From NCBI RefSeq assembly GCF_000230895.2, contig NC_016604.1, positions 1,612,001-1,676,000 of the forward strand: a stretch of DNA of 64,000 bases, written 5' to 3'. Made by a program: the position numbers and the translations under genes. Below the pieces are notes generated by a model that worked only from the letters and a program-made list of their open reading frames with translations, was not told the DNA's origin and did no database searches. This stretch comes from Mycolicibacterium rhodesiae NBB3. Its GTDB lineage: Bacteria; Actinomycetota; Actinomycetes; Mycobacteriales; Mycobacteriaceae. Shown here piece after piece: positions 26,177 to 34,595 of this stretch. Numbering within the stretch: the stretch's first letter is position 1; each line of letters opens with the position of its first letter.

Positions 26177-26287
26177 GTGGATCCCAACCCGGATTATGAC
26201 GCGAGCGACGAGCTGGAATACGGCGCGAACTGGTTCGCCTGGATTCTGCGCGGCGTCTACCCGCCGCCTGCCTATCCCCCGGTGTGA
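26177..26287 (+). CDS. Micro-protein, 36 residues, unknown function
   Basis: A GTG preceded by GAGAGG at a 7-nt spacing opens a 36-residue frame: an acidic start (DPNPDYDASDELEY), an aromatic hydrophobic middle (GANWFAWILRGVY) and a proline tail (PPPAYPPV). Third codon positions are nearly all G or C, as in the neighbouring real genes. M. tuberculosis also has a very short conserved gene beside pnt, which makes this more credible. It overlaps by 16 nt the end of another small frame on the other strand. Function unknown; possibly membrane-associated. Confidence 0.5.
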   Translation: MDPNPDYDASDELEYGANWFAWILRGVYPPPAYPPV

Positions 26288-26427
26288 GCCGGCGGTAGCG
26301 CGCGAACGGCCACCCGGACGGCGAGACAGATCGTCGTCGAGATGACCGGGAAGATCGGCCATCCCATTGCGATGCGCGCCGCCGCGAGCATCGCCTCCTG
26401 ATTCCTGTCGTACAAATAACGCTGCAC
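26272..26427 (-). CDS. Small membrane protein, 51 residues, unknown function
   Basis: From GTG 26427 to TAG 26272 the minus strand encodes 51 residues beginning QRYLYDRNQEAMLAAARIA. A hydrophobic segment (MGWPIFPVISTTICLAVRVA) suggests one transmembrane helix. An AGGAGG lies just before an internal ATG (26391) but only 2 nt from it, so the start is uncertain. Third codon positions are mostly G or C. No family is recognised. It is convergent with, and overlaps, the 36-residue frame, so at least one of the two may be spurious. Confidence 0.4.
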   Translation of the reverse strand: MQRYLYDRNQEAMLAAARIAMGWPIFPVISTTICLAVRVAVRALPPAHTGG

Positions 26428-26483
26428 TCCGAACGACCGAACTTTACGGGTCGACGGCGTTTCTACTGATAGACCGCCGCGAG

Positions 26484-26498
26484 GGTAAGCCGCTTACC
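26484..26498. promoter_or_regulatory. Inverted repeats in the pntA leader
   Basis: GGTAAG-CCG-CTTACC is a perfect 15-bp inverted repeat 48 nt upstream of pntA. A second small hairpin, CCGCC-AAAA-GGCGG, follows at 26516-26529, just before the ribosome binding site. They could be an operator or leader hairpins affecting pnt expression. Neither matches a riboswitch that I know. Confidence 0.4.
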
Positions 26499-26545
26499 GC
26501 CGGAGGGGCACGAGGCCGCCAAAAGGCGGATGGGAGACTTTTCCG

Positions 26546-28075
26546 ATGATTATCGGGATACCCCGCGAATCCCATGGGGGCGAGACGCGGGTGGCGGCGA
26601 CGCCACAGACCGTCGGACAGTTGCTCAAACTGGGCTACTCCGTCGTCGTCGAGTCGGGTGCCGGCGCGGAATCCAGCTTCGCCGACGACGCCTACGTCGA
26701 GGCCGGCGCGGAGATCGGCGATCCGTGGACCGGCGATGTCGTACTCAAGGTCAACGCACCGACCGATGACGAGATCGCCAAGGTGCGGCACGGCGCGACG
26801 CTGATCGGCCTCATTTCTCCGGCGCTGAACCCGGAGCTCGTCGAGAAGCTGTCCGCCCGACCGATCACGGTGCTGGCGATGGACGCGGTTCCGCGTATCT
26901 CGCGGGCGCAGTCGCTGGATGTGCTGTCCTCGATGGCGAACATCGCCGGTTACCGAGCGGTCGTCGAGGCCGCACACAGCTTCGGTCGCTTCTTCACCGG
27001 ACAGGTGACCGCGGCCGGCAAGGTGCCACCGGCGAAGGTCCTCGTGGTTGGCGCTGGGGTGGCCGGACTGGCCGCCATCGGCGCGGCGGGAAGCCTCGGT
27101 GCGATCGTGAAGGCCACCGACCCGCGGCCCGAGGTCGCCGATCAGGTCAAGTCCTTGGGCGGGGAGTACGTGTCCGTGGACGACTCGGGCGAGGTCGCTG
27201 AGATTTCCAAGACCGGCTACGCCAAGGAGATGGGCGACGACTACAAGGCCCGCGAAGCGGCGCTGTACGCCGAATTGGCCAAAGACGTCGACATCATCAT
27301 CACCACCGCGCTGATCCCGGGTAAGCCCGCGCCGCGCATCATCACCGCGGACATGGTCGCGTCGATGAAACCGGGCAGCGTGCTCGTCGACATGGCGGCC
27401 TCCAACGGGGGCAACGTCGAGGGCACCGTCAAGGATCAGGCGATCGTCACCGACCACGGCGTCACGATCATCGGCTACACCGATCTGGCAGGGCGCCTGC
27501 CCGCCACGGCGTCCCAGCTCTACGGCACCAACCTGGTCAACCTGCTCAAGCTGCTCACCCCCGAGAAGGACGGGCAGCTGACCCTGGACTTCGACGACGT
27601 CGTCCAGCGGTCGGTGACCGTCGTGCGCGATGGTGAGACCACGTGGCCGCCACCGCCGGTGCAGGTGTCGGCGGCGCCGGCAGCCGCCGCTGCTGCACCG
27701 GTCGAGCAGAAACCCGCCAAGGCGCCGATGACCACGAAACGCCGCCTTGGCATCACCTTCACCGCTGCTGCGGTGCTGTTCGCGCTCATTGCCCTATCGC
27801 CCGCCGCGCTGCAGGTCCACCTGACGGTGTTCGCGCTGGCGATCGTCATCGGCTACTACGTGATCGGCAACGTGCACCACGCCCTGCACACACCGCTGAT
27901 GTCGGTGACCAACGCGATCTCGGGCATCATCGTCGTCGGCGCGCTGCTGCAGATCGGCCACGGTGACGTCATCATCACCGGACTGGCGACGGCAGCGATC
28001 CTGCTCGCCAGCATCAACGTCTTCGGTGGCTTCGCGGTGACCCGCCGCATGCTGGCGATGTTCTCGAGGAGCTGA
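26546..28075 (+). CDS. pntA: NAD(P) transhydrogenase subunit alpha (fused PntAa-PntAb)
   Basis: PntA and PntB form the proton-pumping transhydrogenase that makes NADPH from NADH using the proton gradient. Residues 1-370 are the NAD(H)-binding domain I ([16 protein letters not shown] near the start, [20 protein letters not shown] for the nucleotide). After an Ala/Pro linker, residues about 400-509 are the first membrane domain. The length of 509 matches the single-chain enterobacterial PntA, whereas M. tuberculosis has separate pntAa and pntAb genes. GGGAGA lies 8 nt before the ATG. pntB follows after 4 nt. Confidence 0.95.
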   Translation: MIIGIPRESHGGETRVAATPQTVGQLLKLGYSVVVESGAGAESSFADDAYVEAGAEIGDPWTGDVVLKVNAPTDDEIAKVRHGATLIGLISPALNPELVEKLSARPITVLAMDAVPRISRAQSLDVLSSMANIAGYRAVVEAAHSFGRFFTGQVTAAGKVPPAKVLVVGAGVAGLAAIGAAGSLGAIVKATDPRPEVADQVKSLGGEYVSVDDSGEVAEISKTGYAKEMGDDYKAREAALYAELAKDVDIIITTALIPGKPAPRIITADMVASMKPGSVLVDMAASNGGNVEGTVKDQAIVTDHGVTIIGYTDLAGRLPATASQLYGTNLVNLLKLLTPEKDGQLTLDFDDVVQRSVTVVRDGETTWPPPPVQVSAAPAAAAAAPVEQKPAKAPMTTKRRLGITFTAAAVLFALIALSPAALQVHLTVFALAIVIGYYVIGNVHHALHTPLMSVTNAISGIIVVGALLQIGHGDVIITGLATAAILLASINVFGGFAVTRRMLAMFSRS

Positions 28076-28079
28076 AGAG

Positions 28080-29546
28080 ATGTTCTCCGCAATAAACACT
28101 GAAACCGCTGCCACCGCGGCCTACGTCGTCGCCGCGCTGCTGTTCATCCTGGCGCTGGCCGGGCTGTCCAGGCACGAAACGTCAAGGGCGGGAAACAGTT
28201 TCGGTATCGCCGGGATGGCCGTCGCGCTGCTCGCGACGATCGCGCTCGCGCTGGCCCGGCACATCGAGCCGCTCGGCCTCAGCCTGCTCGTCGGCGCCAT
28301 GATCATCGGTGCCGCGATCGGCCTGTGGCGCGCGAAGGTCGTCGAGATGACCGGCATGCCCGAGCTCATCGCGCTGCTGCACAGCTTCGTCGGCCTGGCC
28401 GCCGTGCTGGTCGGCTGGAACGGCTACCTCCACGTCGAGGGTGACCCCGACAAATATCAAGCGGGCTCCGAAGCCGCGCACCTGGCCACCGAAGGCATGC
28501 TCGGGATCCATTCCGCCGAGGTCGTGATCGGCGTCTTCATCGGCGCGGTGACGTTCACCGGTTCGATCGTCGCCAACCTGAAGCTGTCGGCGCGCATCAA
28601 GTCGGCCCCGATGATGCTGCCCGGCAAGAACTTCCTCAACGTCGGCGCACTGGTCGTCTTCGCCGCCCTGACGGTGTGGTTCGTCATCGACCCGCAGCTG
28701 TGGCTGCTGATCGTGGTCACCGTGCTGGCGCTGCTGCTCGGCTGGCATCTGGTGGCCTCCATCGGCGGCGGCGACATGCCCGTCGTGGTGTCGATGCTCA
28801 ACAGCTACTCCGGCTGGGCCGCCGCGGCGTCGGGATTCCTGCTGTCCAACGACCTGCTCATCGTCACCGGCGCGCTCGTCGGCTCCTCGGGTGCCTATCT
28901 GTCCTACATCATGTGCAAGGCAATGAACCGGTCGTTCATCTCGGTGATCGCCGGCGGCTTCGGAATCGAGGCGGGGCCCGCCGACGACAAGGACTACGGC
29001 GAGCACCGTGAGATCAACGCCGACGGCGCAGCAGAACTGCTCGCCTCCGCTCACTCGGTCATCATCACGCCGGGCTACGGGATGGCCGTCGCCCAGGCCC
29101 AGTACGGCGTGGCCGACCTGACCCGCAAGCTGCGCGACCGCGGAGTCAACGTCCGGTTCGGCATCCACCCCGTCGCGGGACGCCTGCCCGGCCACATGAA
29201 CGTGCTGCTGGCCGAGGCCAAGGTGCCCTACGACATCGTGCTCGAGATGGACGAGATCAACGACGACTTTCCCGATACCGACGTCGTGCTGGTCATCGGC
29301 GCCAACGACACCGTCAACCCGGCGGCTTCCGAGGATCCCAGCAGCCCGATCGCCGGCATGCCGGTGCTGACGGTGTGGAACGCGAGCAACGTCATCGTGT
29401 TCAAGCGCTCGATGGCGTCGGGCTACGCCGGTGTGCAGAACCCGCTGTTCTTCCGGGAGAACACCCAGATGTTGTTCGGAGACGCCAAGGATCGGGTCGA
29501 CGCGATCAACGCCGCGCTTTCGGAATCGGTCGCCGCGGGTCACTAG
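28080..29546 (+). CDS. pntB: NAD(P) transhydrogenase subunit beta
   Basis: This 488-residue subunit has a membrane domain with about nine helices (residues 1-280) and a C-terminal NADP(H)-binding domain III. The latter starts around [21 protein letters not shown] and includes [22 protein letters not shown] and [15 protein letters not shown], which are standard family motifs. It completes the transhydrogenase with PntA. The ATG has a GAAGAGA sequence directly upstream. An acyl-CoA dehydrogenase gene follows after 12 nt, perhaps because beta-oxidation and NADPH supply are linked. Confidence 0.95.
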   Translation: MFSAINTETAATAAYVVAALLFILALAGLSRHETSRAGNSFGIAGMAVALLATIALALARHIEPLGLSLLVGAMIIGAAIGLWRAKVVEMTGMPELIALLHSFVGLAAVLVGWNGYLHVEGDPDKYQAGSEAAHLATEGMLGIHSAEVVIGVFIGAVTFTGSIVANLKLSARIKSAPMMLPGKNFLNVGALVVFAALTVWFVIDPQLWLLIVVTVLALLLGWHLVASIGGGDMPVVVSMLNSYSGWAAAASGFLLSNDLLIVTGALVGSSGAYLSYIMCKAMNRSFISVIAGGFGIEAGPADDKDYGEHREINADGAAELLASAHSVIITPGYGMAVAQAQYGVADLTRKLRDRGVNVRFGIHPVAGRLPGHMNVLLAEAKVPYDIVLEMDEINDDFPDTDVVLVIGANDTVNPAASEDPSSPIAGMPVLTVWNASNVIVFKRSMASGYAGVQNPLFFRENTQMLFGDAKDRVDAINAALSESVAAGH

Positions 29547-29558
29547 AAAGGGCCACTC

Positions 29559-30698
29559 ATGCCGGTCGACAGGTTGTTGCCAACAGACGAGGCCCACGAC
29601 CTGATCGCGTTGACACGCGACGTCGCAGACAAGGTGCTCGATCCGATCGTCGACGCCCACGAGAAAGCCGAGACCTATCCCGACGGGGTGTTCCCCGCAC
29701 TCGGGGCGGCCGGGCTACTGAGCCTGCCGCAGCCCGAGGAGTGGGGCGGCGGGGGCCAGCCGTTCGAGGTGTACCTACAGGTGCTCGAGGAGCTCGCGGC
29801 GCGCTGGGCGGCCGTCGCGGTCGCGGTCAGTGTGCACAGCCTGTCGTCGCATCCGCTACTGGCCTTCGGCAGCGACGAGCAGAAACAGCGCTGGCTTCCC
29901 GGCATGCTCTCCGGCGAACAGATCGGGGCCTACAGCCTCTCCGAGCCCCAGGCCGGTTCCGACGCGGCGGCGCTGCGCTGCGCTGCCAGAGGCGACGGTG
30001 ACGGTTATGTACTCAACGGGTCCAAGGCATGGATCACTCACGGCGGGGTCGCCGACTTCTACACGTTGTTCGCCCGCACCGGCGAAGGCTCACGCGGCAT
30101 CTCGTGCTTCCTGGTGCCCGGCGACCTTGACGGCCTGTCCTTCGGAAAGCCCGAGGAGAAGATGGGGCTGCATGCCGTACCCACCACGTCGGCGTTCTAC
30201 GATCAGGCGCGCATCGGCGCCGACCGGCTCATCGGCGCCGAGGGGCAGGGGCTGACGATCGCGTTCTCCGCCCTGGACGCCGGCCGGCTAGGCATCGCCG
30301 CCGTGGCCACCGGGCTGGCGCAGGCCGCGCTCGACGAAGCCGTCGCTTACGCCAACGAGCGAACGACGTTCGGCCGCAAGATCATCGACCATCAGGGACT
30401 CGGTTTCCTGCTCGCCGACATGAGTGCCGCGGTGGTCAGTGCGCGGGCCACCTACCTCGATGCCGCACGGCGCCGCGACGCGGGCCACCCGTATTCGCAG
30501 CAGGCCAGCGTCGCCAAGCTCGTCGCCACCGACGCGGCGATGAAGGTGACCACCGACGCGGTGCAGGTGTTCGGCGGCGCCGGTTACACCCGCGACTACC
30601 GCGTCGAGCGCTACATGCGCGAAGCCAAGATCATGCAGATCTTCGAGGGCACCAATCAGATTCAGCGCCTTGTAATTTCACGCGGTTTGGTTAGTTGA
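29559..30698 (+). CDS. Acyl-CoA dehydrogenase, standard-length
   Basis: This 379-residue FAD enzyme is a classic acyl-CoA dehydrogenase. It shows YSLSEPQAGSDAAAL, NGSKAWITHGGVADFY, the FGRKIIDHQGLGFLLADM helix and FGGAGYTRDYRVERYMR, then IMQIFEGTNQIQRLVI with the catalytic-type Glu. It should catalyse the first step of beta-oxidation for short or medium acyl-CoAs, but chain length cannot be read from sequence. It is the third gene of the pnt cluster. The stop lies one base before a long inverted repeat that probably ends the transcript. Confidence 0.92.
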   Translation: MPVDRLLPTDEAHDLIALTRDVADKVLDPIVDAHEKAETYPDGVFPALGAAGLLSLPQPEEWGGGGQPFEVYLQVLEELAARWAAVAVAVSVHSLSSHPLLAFGSDEQKQRWLPGMLSGEQIGAYSLSEPQAGSDAAALRCAARGDGDGYVLNGSKAWITHGGVADFYTLFARTGEGSRGISCFLVPGDLDGLSFGKPEEKMGLHAVPTTSAFYDQARIGADRLIGAEGQGLTIAFSALDAGRLGIAAVATGLAQAALDEAVAYANERTTFGRKIIDHQGLGFLLADMSAAVVSARATYLDAARRRDAGHPYSQQASVAKLVATDAAMKVTTDAVQVFGGAGYTRDYRVERYMREAKIMQIFEGTNQIQRLVISRGLVS

Positions 30699-30699
30699 T

Positions 30700-30765
30700 C
30701 CCGCGAGCAGACGCAAAGGTGCCTAAATATGCTCTATTTGGGGCAGGTTTGCGTCTGCTCGCGGG
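30700..30765. repeat. Long nested inverted repeat, likely bidirectional terminator
   Basis: Two perfect 18-nt arms, CCCGCGAGCAGACGCAAA and its reverse complement, flank a 30-nt loop. The loop itself pairs further (CCTAAATA against TATTTGGG, one G-T pair). It begins one base after the acyl-CoA dehydrogenase stop and ends 18 nt before the stop of the convergent alpha/beta hydrolase gene, so it could terminate both. A degenerate relative sits at 48026-48080. Confidence 0.8.
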
Positions 30766-30783
30766 GGCCCAGCTCACGCGGCC

Positions 30784-31683
30784 TCACTGGATGAACTCGG
30801 TGATGGCGTTGACGAACTCGCCGGGGGCCTCGACCATCGGGCTGTGCCCCACCCCGGGGATGACGACCGGAGTCAGACCCGCCTCGCGATAGCGCTGGAC
30901 GTTGGACGCGGTCGGTGTCAGCACATCGCGCTCACCCCAGACGACGAGCACGGGTTTCGCCAGACCGGCCAGCCGATCCGCCGCGGCACGATCCCCGCCC
31001 TGCTTCCCCGACTCGCAGACACCCGCGTGGGTGAGTTGCTCCAGCGAGCGGTGTGCGAGCGGCGGCACGGGAAAATCGGGCGCGAAGCCCGTCTGCAGCG
31101 CGCTGTCGGTGATCGCGTCCACCGGCCGCAGCAGGTCCACCGCGGGCCCGATGAGCGGTGTGCAGGCCAGGCCGGCCAGAGCCGACTCGTCGACGAGGCC
31201 CTCGGCGGCGGGTGAATCGGAAACCACCACGCGCTCAACACGTTCGGAATCCAGTTCGGTGAGCGCGATCGCGACGAGGCCGCCCATCGAATGGCCCACC
31301 AGCACCGCATGTTCGACGCCGAGGTCATCCAGCGCCCGCCGGACCGCCTCGGCCTGCCCGTCGATGCCGTACTGCTCGACGTCGCTCGGTGCCTCCGAGC
31401 CGCCGTGGCCGACAAGATCGATGGCGACCACCCGCCGGCCCGGCAGAGCCGCGGCGACGCGATCCCACCACTGCACCGACGCCGAGTAGCCATGGAGCAG
31501 CACGACCGCACGATCTGAAGGCGGACCGAACTCCTTGACGTTCAGATCCGGGCCGTCGAGTACGAGCACCCTGCCGCCGTCGAACGGCGCCGCGTCACGC
31601 GTGGTTCGCGATACGAGAAGTGCGTTCGCAGCCAGTGCCGCGACCGCCACAACGGTAACGATCGCCATGATTCGCCACTTCAT
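30784..31683 (-). CDS. Membrane-anchored alpha/beta hydrolase
   Basis: I start at ATG 31683, giving 299 residues that begin with an N-terminal anchor (IMAIVTVVAVAALAANALLV); a TTG at 31737 overlapping the upstream stop is an alternative. The hydrolase domain has VLLHGYSAS (oxyanion hole), LVGHSMGGLVA with the nucleophile Ser, VVWGERD with the acid Asp, and PGVGHSPMVEAP with the His. It probably acts on an ester at or outside the membrane. It follows the histidine kinase gene closely, so it may belong to that operon. Confidence 0.85.
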   Translation of the reverse strand: MKWRIMAIVTVVAVAALAANALLVSRTTRDAAPFDGGRVLVLDGPDLNVKEFGPPSDRAVVLLHGYSASVQWWDRVAAALPGRRVVAIDLVGHGGSEAPSDVEQYGIDGQAEAVRRALDDLGVEHAVLVGHSMGGLVAIALTELDSERVERVVVSDSPAAEGLVDESALAGLACTPLIGPAVDLLRPVDAITDSALQTGFAPDFPVPPLAHRSLEQLTHAGVCESGKQGGDRAAADRLAGLAKPVLVVWGERDVLTPTASNVQRYREAGLTPVVIPGVGHSPMVEAPGEFVNAITEFIQ

Positions 31684-31733
31684 CGGCCGGACGCTACTCG
31701 CGACGTCGCGTTGAGCGCCAACGGTTTTTCGCG

Positions 31734-32912
31734 TCAACCGCTCTCCGGCGGCGATGTCGCGGTGACCTGCGTGCCCTGACCGATCACCGATTCGATCTCC
31801 ATCGCACCGCCCATCGCGTCGAACCGCGCCAGCAGCGAACCCAAACCGATGTGCCCGTCGGCGACGTAACTCGCAACGATCGCGGGGTCGAAACCTCTGC
31901 CATCGTCGGCGATGGTCAGCACGACGCGGTCACCGCGACGCGACAACCCCACCCGCACGGTGGTGGCGCGTGCGTGCTTGGAGATGTTCATCAGCAGTTC
32001 TCTGGCAGCCCGGTACAGCAGCTGCTGAGACTCCGGTTTCCCGACGTCTTCGAGATCGGCGTGCACCGTGTGATCGCCACGGGCCTCGAACTGCCGCAAC
32101 AGTTCTCGCACGGCCGGGGTCAGTCCCAACTGGGCCAGCACCTGGGGATGCAGTTCGGTGACCGTCGACCGCAGGGCGGCGGCGGTCTGCTGCAGCGCGG
32201 TGTGGACGGCTTCGAGTGCCGGATCGTCGTTGCGCTCGCGGACCTCGTCGAGGTCCAGCCGCGCCGCCAGCAACGTCTGCAGCGGTCCGTCGTGCAGATG
32301 CTCGGCGACTTCCCGGTTGTGCCGCTCGTCGGCCTGCATCGCCTCCGACACCAACTGCCTGCGGACGTTCTGCAGCTTGTTGACTCGCGCTCGGCGGCGC
32401 ACCAGCACCACGCACAGCGCGGTCGTGGCGGCGGCGGCCCACAGCAGGAAGCCGACATGGGTGTACACGATGTCGGGCATTCCGACGGTGTCGTCGCGTT
32501 TGGAGTACACGATCCAGACCACCAGGTAGCACAGCGCGGTGCCGGTGCCGAGGATCGCGGTGAGCGCCGGCCGGTCCTGGAACGCCACCGCAATCGGCAG
32601 CAGGAAGAACACCGGCAGCAACGCCGCCGTCGCTCCACCTGACACCAGGCACAGCACCACGACGACCAGCACGTCGAAAGCCGTCGAGGTCCAGTCCGCC
32701 CAGCGCGGCACGGGACCGCGCAGCACGACGATCAGCCACCCCACGGCCGCGATGGCGTAGGCCCCCAGCACCACCTCGTAGACCTCGGGCAACCAGTGGT
32801 CGACCTCCCACGTATAGACCAGCAGGCCGATGAGTGCGATAAGCGGCAGCCGCAGAAAAGCGGTGACCCGCACGGGCTCTGCCGCGAGATAGCCGGCGAT
32901 GCGGTCCAGCAC
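31734..32912 (-). CDS. Sensor histidine kinase, NarL-partner class (HisKA_3)
   Basis: This 392-residue kinase has five to six transmembrane helices in residues 15-172, with short loops and no large extracytoplasmic sensor domain. The phosphoacceptor helix is REVAEHLHDGPLQTLLAARL with His207. The ATPase domain follows, with ELLMNISKHARAT (N box) and TIADDGRGFDP (G1). The sensor is therefore probably within the membrane. It starts 2 nt after the response regulator gene, so they form one two-component system. The signal is unknown. Confidence 0.92.
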   Translation of the reverse strand: MLDRIAGYLAAEPVRVTAFLRLPLIALIGLLVYTWEVDHWLPEVYEVVLGAYAIAAVGWLIVVLRGPVPRWADWTSTAFDVLVVVVLCLVSGGATAALLPVFFLLPIAVAFQDRPALTAILGTGTALCYLVVWIVYSKRDDTVGMPDIVYTHVGFLLWAAAATTALCVVLVRRRARVNKLQNVRRQLVSEAMQADERHNREVAEHLHDGPLQTLLAARLDLDEVRERNDDPALEAVHTALQQTAAALRSTVTELHPQVLAQLGLTPAVRELLRQFEARGDHTVHADLEDVGKPESQQLLYRAARELLMNISKHARATTVRVGLSRRGDRVVLTIADDGRGFDPAIVASYVADGHIGLGSLLARFDAMGGAMEIESVIGQGTQVTATSPPESG

Positions 32913-32914
32913 CG

Positions 32915-33568
32915 CTAGTCCAGCAGCTTGCGGCGCATCGCCTCGGCGACCGCGGCGGCGCGGTCGTTCACCCCGAGTTTCTCGTAGAGACGCTGCACGT
33001 GGGTCTTGACCGTCGAGGGGGCCAGGAACAGCTCCTTGGCCATCGCGGGAATGCTGCTGCCCGCCGCGATCAGCTTCAGCACTTCACGTTCGCGGGGGCT
33101 CAGCACCGGCCCCTCCGGCTCCGCCCGCTTACGGATCTCACCCACCAACCCCGCGGCCAGGCTGGGCGCGACGACATCGCGTCCCTTGGCACAGTCCAGC
33201 ACGGCGTTCACCAGCTCGGAGCGGCTGGACTCCTTCGGCAGGAAGCCGGCCGCACCCTCCTGCAGAGCCTTGAAGACGATCGCCGACTCGTCGTGTGCGG
33301 AGATCAGCAGCACGCGGGTCGGCAGCTCGTCACGCTGTACCGCGGCGGCGACTTCGGCGCCGTCCATCCCCGGCATCCGGTAGTCCAGCAGCGCGACCTG
33401 CGGCAGATGCGTGCGGATCGCCTCGAGTGCCGACACCCCGTCGTCGGCCTCGGCGACCACCTCGATCGACCCGCTGGATACGAGTGCACGCACCACACCG
33501 TCGCGGAACATCGGATGGTCGTCACCCACCACGACTCGCACTTTTTCGCTGGTCAGGCCTGTCGACAC
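32915..33568 (-). CDS. NarL/LuxR-family response regulator
   Basis: This 217-residue protein has an N-terminal receiver domain with acidic residues in VVVGDDHPMFRDG, the phosphoacceptor Asp62 in VALLDYRMPGMDG and the conserved Lys112 in GFLPKES. The C-terminal LuxR domain runs from about residue 155 (LSPREREVLKLIAAGSS, then APSTVKTHVQRLYEKLGV). It should bind DNA as a dimer after phosphorylation by the adjacent kinase. The start is GTG with a weak ribosome binding site. A 24-bp perfect palindrome lies 114 nt upstream and is the obvious candidate target. Confidence 0.92.
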   Translation of the reverse strand: MSTGLTSEKVRVVVGDDHPMFRDGVVRALVSSGSIEVVAEADDGVSALEAIRTHLPQVALLDYRMPGMDGAEVAAAVQRDELPTRVLLISAHDESAIVFKALQEGAAGFLPKESSRSELVNAVLDCAKGRDVVAPSLAAGLVGEIRKRAEPEGPVLSPREREVLKLIAAGSSIPAMAKELFLAPSTVKTHVQRLYEKLGVNDRAAAVAEAMRRKLLD

Positions 33569-33681
33569 ACATGCCAGCTTCGCACAGATCGTTCGAATGG
33601 ATGAGAACGAATCGATCCGGCTCGCCGCTTGATTGCGCGACGTGCGCGGCGATGGCTGCGCCGCGGCCCGGGGTCCCGACC

Positions 33682-33705
33682 GTTGTCCCCCGATCGGGGG
33701 ACAAC
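33682..33705. promoter_or_regulatory. 24-bp perfect palindrome, candidate response-regulator operator
   Basis: A perfectly symmetric 24-bp element with half-site GTTGTCCCCCGA lies in the 248-nt divergent region between the response regulator and the small secreted protein. Related partial half-sites flank it: GGTCCCGAC at about 33672-33680 and GATTCCCCCTGG at about 33707-33718. The spacing and symmetry suit a dimeric regulator. The rest of the 33569-33816 gap holds no gene that I can support. Confidence 0.65.
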
Positions 33706-33816
33706 CGATTCCCCCTGGTCACGGGTCGATCAGCCGACAGACTGTGCGCCCCCGGCAGGCGATAGTTGGTTCAACGCCGGAACAGCCGGAACAAGCCACC
33801 AGACAGGATCACTCCC

Positions 33817-34065
33817 ATGAGCGCCACCCGCACCTTCACCCGATACATCGCCCTTCCGGTGGTCTCGGCCGGCATCCTCGGCGGCGCCGCGCTCGGCCTG
33901 GCGGGAATGGCCAGTGCGGGCACGTACTCCTACCAGCCGGAGCCGCGTCCGGGCCTGGTCGCAACCCCGAACACCATCGCCCATCCCCCGGTCATCGTGG
34001 TGCCCCGTCATCGCGGCTACCAGGGCGGCGCCGGGTTCGTCATCGACCTCGGAGGCGGTGAATAG
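33817..34065 (+). CDS. Small secreted protein of unknown function
   Basis: The ATG at 33817, 9 nt after AGGA, gives 82 residues. A twin set of hydrophobic residues (YIALPVVSAGILGGAALGLAG) ending in MASAG forms a Sec signal peptide. The mature part is short, Pro- and Tyr-rich (TYSYQPEPRPGLVATPNTIAH) and ends in Gly residues, so it may be disordered. Similar short proteins occur in mycobacteria but I know no function. Being divergent from the response regulator across the palindrome, it is a likely target of that system. Confidence 0.75.
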   Translation: MSATRTFTRYIALPVVSAGILGGAALGLAGMASAGTYSYQPEPRPGLVATPNTIAHPPVIVVPRHRGYQGGAGFVIDLGGGE

Positions 34066-34068
34066 GCC

Positions 34069-34530
34069 CTACCAGAGCACGATCTCGGCGCCTCGCTCCG
34101 ACTCCGGGCGGGGGCCGAAGTACCGCCGCTGCGTTTCGTCGATCCTGCGGTCGTTGATGCTGGCCTCCCGGCGCGCCATCAGGCCGTCGGGGCTGAACTC
34201 CCACAGCTCGTTGCCGTAGCTGCGAAACCACTGCCCGCCCGCGTCGCGGCATTCGTACTGGAACCGCACGGCGATCCGGTTGTCGTGAAAGTCCCACAGG
34301 CTCTTGCGTAATACGTAGTCGAGTTCGCGCTGCCACTTCTGGGTGAGGAACGCGACGATCTCGGCGCGGCCGACAACGTGCACGTCGCGGTTACGCCACT
34401 GCGAATCAACGGTGTAGGCCAAACTCACCCGCTCCGGGTCGCGTGTGTTCCAGGCATCCTCGGCGGCCTGGACCTTCTGAATGGCGGTCTCGTGCGTGAA
34501 CGGCGGGAAGGGCGGACGGCTTTCGGTCAT
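34069..34530 (-). CDS. DUF1348 (NTF2/SnoaL-like) protein
   Basis: This 153-residue protein has the DUF1348 pattern: [50 protein letters not shown], and [23 protein letters not shown]. The fold is a cone-shaped NTF2-like barrel that usually holds a small hydrophobic ligand. No enzyme activity is assigned. It is divergent from fadE2 with 65 nt between start codons and converges, with a 3-nt gap, on the small secreted protein. Confidence 0.88.
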   Translation of the reverse strand: MTESRPPFPPFTHETAIQKVQAAEDAWNTRDPERVSLAYTVDSQWRNRDVHVVGRAEIVAFLTQKWQRELDYVLRKSLWDFHDNRIAVRFQYECRDAGGQWFRSYGNELWEFSPDGLMARREASINDRRIDETQRRYFGPRPESERGAEIVLW

Positions 34531-34582
34531 GTCCTCTTATACGTGTCATGGACTGCCGCGATCGGGGTTTTTACGGGTGCCA

Positions 34583-34588
34583 TATCGT
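34583..34588 (+). promoter_or_regulatory. Predicted -10 box of a leaderless fadE2 transcript
   Basis: TATCGT lies 7 nt before the fadE2 ATG, which would place transcription start at or next to the A of ATG and give a leaderless mRNA. No ribosome binding site precedes this ATG, in agreement. A clear -35 is not seen. A 10-nt direct repeat, GTCATGGACT, occurs at 34545-34554 and again over the start codon at 34593-34602. Confidence 0.4.
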
Positions 34589-34595
34589 GACGGTC

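Noticed and set aside
28182..29660. A 492-codon minus-strand frame opposite pntB
   Set aside because: The product is His/Asp/Arg-rich and matches no family; pntB on the other strand is certain.
33672..33718. A DosR/DevR-type hypoxia box near the response regulator
   Set aside because: The GTCCC and GGGAC half-sites are arranged in the opposite order to the published DosR box, so hypoxia control is not supported.
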